This document shows, one piece after another, positions 17,803 through 25,091 of a stretch of 64,000 bases of DNA (position 1 is the stretch's first letter; each line of letters starts with the position of its first letter). A model generated the notes under the pieces. That model made no database searches and was not told where the DNA came from. It saw nothing but the letters and a program-made list of their open reading frames with translations. Position numbers and translations under genes: made by a program. The stretch comes from Halomonas sp. JB37 (GTDB lineage Bacteria > Pseudomonadota > Gammaproteobacteria > Pseudomonadales > Halomonadaceae). The stretch covers positions 930,001 to 994,000 of the forward strand of contig NZ_NRGW01000001.1 in NCBI RefSeq assembly GCF_002332255.1, given 5' to 3'.

Positions 17803-18513
17803 TCATAAACTAATGGTGCTGCCGCGCACCGGCGTTAAGCGGCCATGGTCGATAATGGGGCCAGTGGGCTGCCCAGCGGGTGCGCCTCCATGAGGCTCAA
17901 TACTGACGGCTAAATCGGCAGTGAATAACAGCTCGCGTAGTTGAGCGCTCGGCTGCAAGCGCTGGCTGCCTTGGTCGGGTAAAAGGCCTAGCGAAACTGG
18001 CGTGCCGTCGGCGATTAGCCACAGCTCACCCGTTTGTTCACGGCCCAGTTGGGTCGGTTGCACAGTCTGAACGAGCAGCTCTCCATCGGCGGTTGCGCTG
18101 ATAATCCATCCCGGCGTTTGTGATTCATCCTGAACGACGAATACGGCCTCCCCGGAAGGAATCATCGTCAGCGCGGCCTGTTGCCATAGCAGTCCCAATG
18201 CAACGGCGATCGCGCCAAAGCTGGCAGCCATCGCCTGCCAGGCACCTAAGCGCTGCCACCACGGGGTGGTACGCGTCCCCGTCGCATGGGTAATGCGCTG
18301 CCAAATCTCTTTTGGTGGCGTTTTAGGATCAAGGCGCTCATTAAACAGCTGCAGATGCTCGCGCCAGTTGTCTACGTCATTACGTACGTCGTGGCTGACA
18401 GCAAGCAGCGCTTCAAAGCGTGCTTTTTGGTCGCTGTCCAGCACTCCTAGTACGTACTCGCCAGCGGCTAGATGACGTTCCTCAGCACTGGTTAAATCCC
18501 ACTGGTCAGACAT
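17803..18513 (-). CDS. Anti-sigma factor, RskA-like
   Basis: This 236-residue protein has an N-terminal helical sigma-binding region (AAGEYVLGVLDSDQKARFEALL), one transmembrane helix around residues 93-115 (AMAASFGAIAVALGLLWQQAAL) and a periplasmic C-terminal domain of RskA type containing the ELWLIADGTPVSLGLLP pattern. It overlaps the upstream sigma gene by 22 bp, so the two are translationally coupled. It would hold the ECF sigma factor at the membrane until an extracytoplasmic signal acts. The visible sequence lacks an HxxxCxxC zinc motif, so a redox-sensing ZAS mechanism is unlikely. Confidence 0.85.
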   Translation of the reverse strand: MSDQWDLTSAEERHLAAGEYVLGVLDSDQKARFEALLAVSHDVRNDVDNWREHLQLFNERLDPKTPPKEIWQRITHATGTRTTPWWQRLGAWQAMAASFGAIAVALGLLWQQAALTMIPSGEAVFVVQDESQTPGWIISATADGELLVQTVQPTQLGREQTGELWLIADGTPVSLGLLPDQGSQRLQPSAQLRELLFTADLAVSIEPHGGAPAGQPTGPIIDHGRLTPVRGSTISL

Positions 18514-19055
18514 GTTTTTAACCTCTCGAGTCCACGGCGAATCCAGCTTTTGACGCTACCCAGTGGCTGGGCTAAGGAGTCGGCCAGTTCGCTGTGGGTT
18601 AGCCCCTGAAAGAAAGCCATTTCCATGACTTGGCGCTGCTGACGGCTAAGCGTGTCTAAACAGTCTTGGAGCTTGCTGTTCTGCTGTGCGCTCATGCTGT
18701 CGTCTTCAGGATCATCGGTGCTAAACAGTGTTTCCAGCAACGGCTCATTAGCGGTTGCATCCTGTGGTTTTTGGCGTCGCAACCAGTCAATACCAATGTT
18801 GCGAGTCATCGTTGACAGCCACGTCATCGGCTTAGCCCGCGTTTCATCATATTGGTCGGCAGCGTGCCATATCTTGATAAACACATGTTGTAGGCAGTCC
18901 TGTGCAGCGCTCTCGTTTCTGACTATACGCAGCAACTGCGCATACAGATGCGCCGATGAGGCACGATAGAGGCGTTCGAGGGCCTGGCGATTGCCATGCG
19001 CACAGCCATTGAGCTGGTCGATCAGGTATTGATGACGTTGAGTCGCGTCTAACAT
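18492..19055 (-). CDS. ECF-type RNA polymerase sigma factor
   Basis: This 187-residue protein contains sigma region 2 (AQDCLQHVFIKIWHAADQYDETRAKPMTWLSTMTRNIGIDWLRRQ, about 50-95) and region 4 (LSRQQRQVMEMAFFQGLTHSELADSLAQPLGSVKSWIRRGL, about 138-178). It belongs to the group paired with RskA-type anti-sigma factors (SigK-like). It is divergent from the fasciclin gene (198 bp between the starts), a common arrangement for this class and a likely target. No reliable promoter motif could be assigned. Confidence 0.92.
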   Translation of the reverse strand: MLDATQRHQYLIDQLNGCAHGNRQALERLYRASSAHLYAQLLRIVRNESAAQDCLQHVFIKIWHAADQYDETRAKPMTWLSTMTRNIGIDWLRRQKPQDATANEPLLETLFSTDDPEDDSMSAQQNSKLQDCLDTLSRQQRQVMEMAFFQGLTHSELADSLAQPLGSVKSWIRRGLERLKTCLTSGI

Positions 19056-19253
19056 TCAGGATCTCTGCAGAACGAACCGATCCACCAGTCTTGGCGAGTC
19101 GCGCGTTGAAGGCAAGCGTACTGAGTCAGTTGGCTAGAATTTTTTTGTGAGAATTGTGCATCCACACAGATCTTAGCCACGTAAACATTGGTGAGCCTGC
19201 ATTAAAGGGGCCTTTTAATGACAAACCAATAATGATCATCAGGAGATGCCCGA

Positions 19254-19805
19254 ATGAAACTCAAACTTCTTGCTGCTAGCCTATGTGCAACCGCTTTATG
19301 GACCAGTGCTGCTTTGGCGGATCATGGCCCCACTAATGTTGGTGGCGCTAGCATGTTGCCTGAGCGCAATATCATTCAGAATGCCGTTAACTCCGGCGAC
19401 CATACCACGCTAGTCGCAGCAGTTAAGGCCGCTGAGCTGGTGGATGTGCTACAGGGTGAAGGCCCATTTACCGTATTTGCCCCGACGGATGAAGCCTTTG
19501 CGGCTCTGCCTGCCGGCACTGTAGATACCTTGTTACAACCTGAAAATATTGAGCAATTGCAGACTGTTCTTACCTACCATGTGGTACCCGGTAATCTAAA
19601 CCGTGACGCCCTGTGGGAAGAAGTGATGGAGAACGACGGTACCGTTGCCTTCCAAACCGTACAGGGCGAGTACCTGACCGTGGTGCGTAACGGCAATAAC
19701 CTGATGGTCATGGATGCTCAAGGTAACGGCGCTAACATCACCGTTATTGATGTGGCCCAATCTAACGGCGTGATCCACGTGATTGATAGCGTCTTAATGC
19801 CCTAA
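19254..19805 (+). CDS. Secreted fasciclin (FAS1) domain protein
   Basis: This 183-residue protein has an N-terminal signal peptide (MKLKLLAASLCATALWTSAALA) and one FAS1 domain (residues 38-183) with both H1 (FTVFAPTDEAFAALPAG) and H2 (ITVIDVAQSNGVIHVIDSVLMP) boxes and the central TYHVVPG. FAS1 proteins are adhesive or structural in the periplasm or outside the cell. It faces the ECF sigma/anti-sigma pair, which likely controls it. The start ATG follows AGGAG (19240-19244) at a 9-nt spacing. Confidence 0.9.
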   Translation: MKLKLLAASLCATALWTSAALADHGPTNVGGASMLPERNIIQNAVNSGDHTTLVAAVKAAELVDVLQGEGPFTVFAPTDEAFAALPAGTVDTLLQPENIEQLQTVLTYHVVPGNLNRDALWEEVMENDGTVAFQTVQGEYLTVVRNGNNLMVMDAQGNGANITVIDVAQSNGVIHVIDSVLMP

Positions 19806-19815
19806 GCATTAGCCG

Positions 19816-20478
19816 CTATTTATTCTGCGCTAACTCACTCGTCGCCGGGCTTCCCGGCGACGAGTGTCGTTTGTTGGCGGGGCGTGTAAATAGTCTGCGT
19901 GCCTGGGCTGCTTTCTTTCGTGTGATGCACCCGCTGGCATGATCATTAATAAGCCCCATTGCCTGCATAAATGCAAAGGCCGTAGTCGGGCCCACAAACT
20001 TCCAGCCCCTTTTCTTGAGTGATGTTGATAGTGCTACAGACTCAGGCGATGTTGTCTGCGACTGCGGCTCTTGCAATGCATCTAACGCGGGCTCAAACCC
20101 CCAGAAAAACGCGGCAAGCGACCCCTCTTCAATCATTTCCAATGCGCGCTGCGCGTTATTAATGACGGCTTCAATCTTGCCGCGGTGGCGGATAATTCCC
20201 GCGTCCTGCAGTAAGCGCTGTACGTCATCTTCGTTAAAGCGGGCGACCTGATGAATGTCGAAGTGGTGGAAGGCCGCGCGAAAGTTCTCGCGCTTGTTAA
20301 GAATGGTGCGCCAGCTCAAGCCTGATTGAAAACTTTCCAAGCACAGCTTTTCAAATAGCCGTTGGTCGTTGTCGACCGGGAAGCCCCATTCATTGTCATG
20401 ATAGGGAAGAAACTCCGGTGCGCCGCCACACCACAAGCAGCGCGGGTGTCCATCGGGGGCGATAAACTCGTTAGCCAT
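19816..20478 (-). CDS. tag: DNA-3-methyladenine glycosylase I
   Basis: This HhH-superfamily glycosylase removes 3-methyladenine from DNA. From ATG 20478 (AAGG upstream) it has 220 residues; an ATG 18 bp earlier overlaps the phosphatidylcholine synthase stop. The zinc-binding residues of Tag are all visible: C in RCLWCG, H in YHDNEWG, and H and C in NDHASGC. The SFQSGLSWRTILNKRENFRAAF and KKRGWKFVGPTTAFAFMQAMG motifs are typical. The C-terminal tail of about 25 residues after the zinc site is extra, and part of it is dictated by the terminator hairpin of the facing gene. Confidence 0.93.
   Translation of the reverse strand: MANEFIAPDGHPRCLWCGGAPEFLPYHDNEWGFPVDNDQRLFEKLCLESFQSGLSWRTILNKRENFRAAFHHFDIHQVARFNEDDVQRLLQDAGIIRHRGKIEAVINNAQRALEMIEEGSLAAFFWGFEPALDALQEPQSQTTSPESVALSTSLKKRGWKFVGPTTAFAFMQAMGLINDHASGCITRKKAAQARRLFTRPANKRHSSPGSPATSELAQNK
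19836..19866. terminator. 14-bp hairpin ending fasciclin transcription inside tag
   Basis: A perfect 14-bp stem (cactcgtcgccggg / cccggcgacgagtg) with a 3-nt loop stands 30 bp after the fasciclin stop and is followed by a modest T-rich stretch (tcgtttgtt). It lies within the 3' coding end of the convergent tag gene, encoding its HSSPGSPATSE tail. Confidence 0.7.
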
Positions 20479-20492
20479 GCCTTGCCTACCTC

Positions 20493-21218
20493 TCAATCAA
20501 ACCATTCTTTGGCAGTACGCCATAAGCACATACCGATGAAATAGGCCGATGCAATACCCCACCCCCAGAGTGCCCAGGCTGCGTGCTCGGAGCTTGAGAG
20601 CAGCAGTGACGTAACGCAGGCGCACCACGCTAGAGTGATCGCAATATTGAACGGCATGAACAGACGCACCCGGAAGGGATGCAGGAACTTCATCTTTGTG
20701 ACGGTGAGGATGGCCAGCAATACGATCGTGGCAAACGTGATGAACGGTGAGAGATCGAGAATATAGAAATAGGCGGCAGCGATATTCCAGGCCGCAGGAA
20801 AACCCACGAAGTAGTTATCCTGACTCTTCATGCCAACGTTGCAGAAACAGAACATCGATGACAGCAGAATGATGAACACCGACAGCAGTTCAAGATAAGA
20901 CGGCAATTCAACAAAGAAGTAGATAAACAAGGCGGGAATAAAGGCCCAGGTTAGGTAATCGATCACCATATCCAGGGTCGAACCGTCGAAATGGGGCAGT
21001 ATGGCCTTCACTTCGTATTTACGGGCGAGCGCGCCATCGACACCATCCACCATCATCGCGGCGCCTAACCAGAGAAGGCAGGCTACCGGATCGTTGTCGA
21101 TCAGTGACAGCAACGCCATCGTGCCAAGTAGTACTCCACTTGCCGTAAATGCGTGTACGCTCCATGCTTTGCATCGCGATGCGTGTGAGCCTGCTTGCGA
21201 AGAGAGCGGTTGAGCCAC
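20493..21218 (-). CDS. pcs: Phosphatidylcholine synthase (CDP-alcohol phosphatidyltransferase)
   Basis: This 241-residue membrane enzyme has about seven to eight hydrophobic segments. It carries the CDP-alcohol transferase motif in the Pcs form, VDGALAR, then FDGSTLDMVIDYLTW about 15 residues later (residues 59-93). Pcs joins choline to CDP-diacylglycerol to give phosphatidylcholine in one step. The FHPF-like TKMKFLHPFRVR near the C-terminus also fits. It precedes tag on the same strand, with no apparent functional link. Other CDP-alcohol transferases are less likely given the motif spacing. Confidence 0.88.
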   Translation of the reverse strand: MAQPLSSQAGSHASRCKAWSVHAFTASGVLLGTMALLSLIDNDPVACLLWLGAAMMVDGVDGALARKYEVKAILPHFDGSTLDMVIDYLTWAFIPALFIYFFVELPSYLELLSVFIILLSSMFCFCNVGMKSQDNYFVGFPAAWNIAAAYFYILDLSPFITFATIVLLAILTVTKMKFLHPFRVRLFMPFNIAITLAWCACVTSLLLSSSEHAAWALWGWGIASAYFIGMCLWRTAKEWFD

Positions 21219-21343
21219 ATTAACCCCGTTGAGAACATCGTGTTCTACTGTTGTTTGGTGTATGGATAAGCGTTTAACTCGCTACACTACTATAAGTAGG
21301 CACCTAGAGAATACGCAGGCATGCTATCTAAGGAAGATTCCTG

Positions 21344-21793
21344 ATGACTATCGTTCGTGCAGCAAACATTAATGACCTGGATGCCTTAACCGAGCTGTTA
21401 GATGGCTACCGTCAATTTTATCAGCAGCCGAGTGATATGCAGGCCGCTCGTGAATTTTTAGGCCAACGCATGGGGTTAGGAGATTCATTCATTTTGGTAA
21501 GTGAAAGCAGTGAAGGCACACTCACTGGTTTCGTGCAGCTTTATCCCGGTGTTTCTACGGTAGGCTTGAATGCGCGCTGGACGTTAAATGATCTATTTGT
21601 ATTACCTGGTTGCCGTGAGAAAGGTACCGGTAGGGCGCTAATGGATGCTGCTACCCAGCTTGCTCGCGATCATGGCGTTCCCCGCCTAATATTGATGACG
21701 CAGGTTGAGAACGAGCGAGCCCAACATCTTTATGAATCGTTGGGCTGGCAGCGCAATACGGCGTTTTACGGCTATCTATTAGACGTCAAATAA
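21344..21793 (+). CDS. GNAT-family N-acetyltransferase
   Basis: This 149-residue single-domain acetyltransferase contains WTLNDLFVLPGCREKGTGRALMDAATQLARDHG (motif A, the acetyl-CoA pyrophosphate loop, about 83-115) and the ENERAQHLYESLGWQRN motif B. The substrate is unknown. The start has AAGGAAG about 7 nt upstream. It is convergent with the codBA remnant, 16 bp between stops. Confidence 0.9.
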   Translation: MTIVRAANINDLDALTELLDGYRQFYQQPSDMQAAREFLGQRMGLGDSFILVSESSEGTLTGFVQLYPGVSTVGLNARWTLNDLFVLPGCREKGTGRALMDAATQLARDHGVPRLILMTQVENERAQHLYESLGWQRNTAFYGYLLDVK

Positions 21794-21809
21794 TCTTTAT
21801 GGGATTGCC

Positions 21810-22175
21810 TTAGCCAAGCCACGGTGGGGTGACGATCTTAGCCGGCTCGCGCTGCATGATGACCTCGCCGTGGCGTACTGAAAGCAGTACTTCGCCTTGA
21901 TTACGCAGTACGCTGTAGTCGTCTTCACCCTCCAGTAAGTTGAAATTGCCGGGTTTGCCCACTTCTATGCCATAACGATCTTCAATATTCAGGGTACGCG
22001 CACTGTTATCGGTAATCAGTGACAGCGCCTGGCCGAAGTCTTGGTAGCCCATCATTTGGCAAATATGTAGGCCGAAATCTAGCGTTCGCAAAAGTTTACC
22101 GTTGCCCAGGGAATACCAGGGGTCAAAAATAGAGTCTTCGGCAAAGCACACGTTAATGCCCGCTGCGTTTAACGC
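21810..22175 (-). pseudogene. codA: Cytosine deaminase, C-terminal remnant
   Basis: About 120 codons encode the end of CodA: AGINVCFAEDSIFDPWYSLG, then GLHICQMMGYQDF, SARTLNIEDRYGIEVGKPGNF and SVRHGEVI, all closely like the E. coli protein's last quarter. The metal-binding and catalytic two thirds of the enzyme are absent, so it cannot deaminate cytosine. Homology begins at about 22175 on the minus strand, and the frame upstream meets stops at once. It abuts the codB remnant at a junction with a repeated TAACGC (22170-22175, 22180-22185). Confidence 0.88.
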
Positions 22176-22530
22176 TTACTAACGCAATCGTAGCCGTGCC
22201 CCAGGCGTACCAGCCGATTTGAGTAAAACCAAGGATGAAGTCGGAGAGTTTGCTGCCTTTCTCGCCAAAGCAGAAGCGCCCCATTAGCACGGAGTTAAGC
22301 CCGCTTTTACAGGCGATATAAGCAAGCGCTGCTGCATAAGCACCCAGCAGTAAGTTGCCTATCAGAATGATCCATAGCAGCTGGCCGATAGGAAAGGCCT
22401 GGCCCAGCGTGCCGCCAGCCCACATGGTGGCGGTGAAAAAGGTGAAGCCCAGCAAAATCACGGCGGTGGAAAACAATCCTTTGCGGGCGCTGGTAGGAAC
22501 TTCGCTGAGCGGATAGTCAGAGTGGTGCAT
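22153..22530 (-). pseudogene. codB: Cytosine permease, N-terminal remnant
   Basis: About 117 codons match the N-terminus of CodB (VPTSARKGLFSTAVILLGFTFF, GGTLGQAFPIG, GNLLLGAYAAALAYIACKSGL, RFCFGEKGS, GFTQIGWYAWG) and then shift at about 22180 into eight unrelated codons and a stop. CodB is normally about 420 residues, so only the first three helices remain. It should be non-functional. The natural codB-codA order is kept, which indicates one internal deletion of roughly 1.8 kb. Confidence 0.88.
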
Positions 22531-22646
22531 GGCAGTGTACCCCGATGTAAGCCCACAGCCGGTTAGCTGCTGGCTATATACGAAGCAAGAGATGTGCCAT
22601 AAAGGCTATGCCCAGTGGTTAGGTGCTGAGGCATCGTTTGATAACA

Positions 22647-22678
22647 AGCCCCGTGTTGCCTAAGTAAGAACAGGGGCT
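22647..22678 (-). terminator. Hairpin downstream of orphan binding protein gene
   Basis: A stem of agcccc-tgtt paired with aaca-ggggct (one bulged base) lies 26 bp after the stop of the minus-strand binding protein gene. The following minus-strand sequence is TTGTTATC, only moderately T-rich. Confidence 0.5.
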
Positions 22679-22703
22679 CAGCTGAAATGAGTAAGCGCTC
22701 AAT

Positions 22704-23570
22704 TTACAGAGCGTTGACAACTTCGTCGATTTGTAGCTTCAAACTTTGCAGGCCACCACCTGAGAGGTACCAGAGCGCGGGTGTGAGCAGTACGAGTTTC
22801 GTGTTGGCTCCAGCATCGTCAAGCGCTTGTGCGAGTGCTTCTGCGTCAGCGGGCTCGTCGCCAATCGCCGCGCTGCGGTCAATCACTAGCACCACGTCCG
22901 GGGCAATCTCGGCAATCGCGTCAGGGGAAAGCGGCGTGAAGGTACGCGTGCCACGCGTTTCACTGGTAACGCTATCGGGCATCTCCAGGGCTGCAACGCC
23001 CAATACGTCATGCACTACCGGATGTTGATTAAGCATCAAGTTGCCGCCGTTGTGTGTCACCACCAGCGTACGCGGTGCGTTGCTGAGCGCTTCGCGCTGG
23101 GCTTCAATGTCGGCGTGCAGTGCTTCGAGGGCTTCTTCGGCACGCGCTTCGGCGTCTATGTGACTTGCGATCTGACGAACATTTTCATCGAAGGATGCCA
23201 GGTAATCATCGCCTTGTAAGCGGGTATTTAGCAGCGGAGCAATCTCTGCTAACTCGGTTTCCCAGTCGCTTTGGCGGCCGGTATAAAAGATTAGACTTGG
23301 TTCGCTTTCCGCAATGGCTTCAAAATCAGGATTTTTTAGTCCACCTAAGTCGGTATAAGCATCGCTGCTATATGCCGATAAATAATCAGGCAGGCTCTGT
23401 TTGGGAATACCGACTACCTGTTCACTGGCGCCGAGCGCATCAAGCGTATCCAGGCTGCCTAGGTCAAACGTAGCGATGCGCTGGTCGGCATTAGCGGTGG
23501 CAGCGATTGAGACAAGCAGCGTTGCCGCGAGCGTTTTTGTAAAAATGGGGGAGAAAAGTGAAGACGTCAT
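22704..23570 (-). CDS. Siderophore-type ABC transporter binding protein (orphan)
   Basis: The start is ATG 23570 with AGGAAG 6 nt upstream, giving 288 residues; an ATG 24 bp earlier is less well placed. It has a signal peptide (about 28 residues, ending ATANA) and a cluster A-II binding fold: TFDLGSLDTLDALGA, DLGGLKNPDFEAIAESEPSLIFYTGRQ, RTLVVTHNGGNLML, and IAEIAPDVVLVIDRSAAIG. This is the FatB/CeuE/YclQ group for catecholate or similar chelates. No permease or ATPase lies next to it, so it would need a partner elsewhere. A Fur-like site lies upstream. Confidence 0.87.
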   Translation of the reverse strand: MTSSLFSPIFTKTLAATLLVSIAATANADQRIATFDLGSLDTLDALGASEQVVGIPKQSLPDYLSAYSSDAYTDLGGLKNPDFEAIAESEPSLIFYTGRQSDWETELAEIAPLLNTRLQGDDYLASFDENVRQIASHIDAEARAEEALEALHADIEAQREALSNAPRTLVVTHNGGNLMLNQHPVVHDVLGVAALEMPDSVTSETRGTRTFTPLSPDAIAEIAPDVVLVIDRSAAIGDEPADAEALAQALDDAGANTKLVLLTPALWYLSGGGLQSLKLQIDEVVNAL

Positions 23571-23615
23571 TAGGCTTCCTTTATAAGAAAACATTTATAA
23601 GAAAAAATAGCATAT

Positions 23616-23634
23616 GCGATAGTTTCTCATTTTC
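23616..23634 (-). promoter_or_regulatory. Candidate Fur box upstream of the orphan binding protein
   Basis: The minus-strand sequence GAAAATGAGAAACTATCGC agrees with the 19-bp Fur consensus at 12 positions by hand alignment. It lies about 45 bp upstream of the start codon in an AT-rich leader that also holds a GCATATGC palindrome (23610-23617). Confidence 0.4.
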
Positions 23635-23690
23635 TCAAGAATGCCGTGCTTTGTCGCTATTTGTTGATGGAACAGCGTGTTGCAATAAGT

Positions 23691-23721
23691 GCCACCGCCC
23701 TTGAGCGGTGCTGGCGGTGGC
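23691..23721 (-). terminator. Terminator of the reductive pyrimidine operon
   Basis: A perfect 9-bp stem (gccaccgcc / ggcggtggc) lies 20 bp after the preA stop. The minus-strand sequence after it is ACTTATTG, a weak T-tract. Confidence 0.55.
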
Positions 23722-23741
23722 ATTGGATAACGTGAGTCGCT

Positions 23742-25091
23742 TTAGCTTGCGACCTGGAAAGGGTTGCGTGGGTCGTTATCCCAGGCCAGGAAGGGTTGGC
23801 CGGTTTCTTGAGGCACCATGGTGATGCAATTTTCTACCGGGCAGGTGATTTGGCACAGGTTGCAGCCCACGCATTCGTCTTCAATCACCTCGTAGCGGCG
23901 GGCGCCGTCCTGCTCGGTGAGCTTGGCAATCGACTGGTGGGAGGTATCCTCGCAGGCGATATAGCAACGGCCGCACTCTATGCACAGGTCTTGATCGATC
24001 TGGGCAATGGTTTTGAAGTTGATGTCGAGGTGTTTCCAGTCGGTGGTATGCGGTATCGCCTTGCGGGAAAACGCCTCAATCGAGTCGTAGCCCTTGTCTG
24101 CCATCCAGCGGGAAAGGCCATCTTTCATCTCTTCTACAATGCGAAAACCGTTGAGCATTGCCGCAGTACATACCTGAACGCTACCCGAGCCTAGTGCGAT
24201 AAACTCCGCCGCATCCCGCCAGCTGGAAATACCGCCAATGCCGGAGATGGGCAGCGTGGGGGTCGCCGGGTCGCGGGCAATTTCAGCCACCATGTTCATA
24301 GCAATAGGCTTCACGGCGCTGCCGCAGTAGCCACCGTGAGTGCTTTGATGGCCCACCGTAGGCTTGGCGGCCATGGCATCGAGATCGATACTGGTAATCG
24401 AGTTGATGGTATTGATCAGCGATACCGCATCAGCACCGCCGCGCAGTGCCGCCTGAGCGCCCACGCGAATGTCGGTAATGTTGGGCGTCAGTTTCACAAT
24501 CACCGGTTTGGAGTAGTGCTTCTTGCACCAGTAGGTGACTTTTTCAATCAGATCAGGATCTTGGCCTACCGCCGCGCCCATGCCGCGCTCGGGCATGCCA
24601 TGTGGGCAGCCTAGGTTAAGCTCAATGCCGTCTGCGCCGGTCGCTTCCACAAGTGGCAAAATATACGCCCAGGCCTCTTCATTACACGGCACCATGATGG
24701 AAACGATCAGCGCGCGGTCGGGCCAATCTTTCTTCACCTGGGTGATTTCTTGAAGGTTGATCTCCAGCGAACGGTCGGTAATCAGCTCGATGTTATTAAA
24801 GCCGATCACTTCGCGGTTTTTGCCATAGTGCGCTGAATAACGCGACGAGACGTTGACCGCCGCAGGCTCTTCACCCAGGGTTTTCCATACCACGCCGCCC
24901 CAGCCCGCCTCATAAGCGCGCACCACGTTGTAAGCTTTGTCGGTAGGTGGGGCGGAGGCCAGCCAGAACGGGTTGGGGGCTTTAATGCCGGCAAAGTTAA
25001 CCGATAAATCAACGCCGTTAACGATACTATCGCCGCTGCTTTTTTTGCCAAATGAGGGAAAAGGGCTAGATGTAAAAGTATCCGTTTTCAT
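23742..25091 (-). CDS. preA: NAD-dependent dihydropyrimidine dehydrogenase, subunit PreA
   Basis: This 449-residue FMN/iron-sulfur subunit reduces uracil or thymine to the dihydro form. The N-terminal TIM barrel resembles dihydroorotate dehydrogenase (NPFWLASAPPTDKAYNVVRA, then NLGCPHGMPERGMGAAVGQDP at 159-179). The C-terminus holds two [4Fe-4S] motifs, CIECGRCYIACEDTS and CVGCNLCQITCPVENC. Valine (V175) stands where the mammalian enzyme has its catalytic cysteine (recalled as ACGQDP). It overlaps preT by 4 bp, with AGGAGG 5 nt before its ATG. It is about 40 residues longer than E. coli PreA, spread over both ends. Confidence 0.94.
   Translation of the reverse strand: MKTDTFTSSPFPSFGKKSSGDSIVNGVDLSVNFAGIKAPNPFWLASAPPTDKAYNVVRAYEAGWGGVVWKTLGEEPAAVNVSSRYSAHYGKNREVIGFNNIELITDRSLEINLQEITQVKKDWPDRALIVSIMVPCNEEAWAYILPLVEATGADGIELNLGCPHGMPERGMGAAVGQDPDLIEKVTYWCKKHYSKPVIVKLTPNITDIRVGAQAALRGGADAVSLINTINSITSIDLDAMAAKPTVGHQSTHGGYCGSAVKPIAMNMVAEIARDPATPTLPISGIGGISSWRDAAEFIALGSGSVQVCTAAMLNGFRIVEEMKDGLSRWMADKGYDSIEAFSRKAIPHTTDWKHLDINFKTIAQIDQDLCIECGRCYIACEDTSHQSIAKLTEQDGARRYEVIEDECVGCNLCQITCPVENCITMVPQETGQPFLAWDNDPRNPFQVAS

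Noticed and set aside
17803..19055. Zinc-binding redox-sensing anti-sigma (ZAS) system
   Set aside because: The anti-sigma protein lacks the HxxxCxxC motif.
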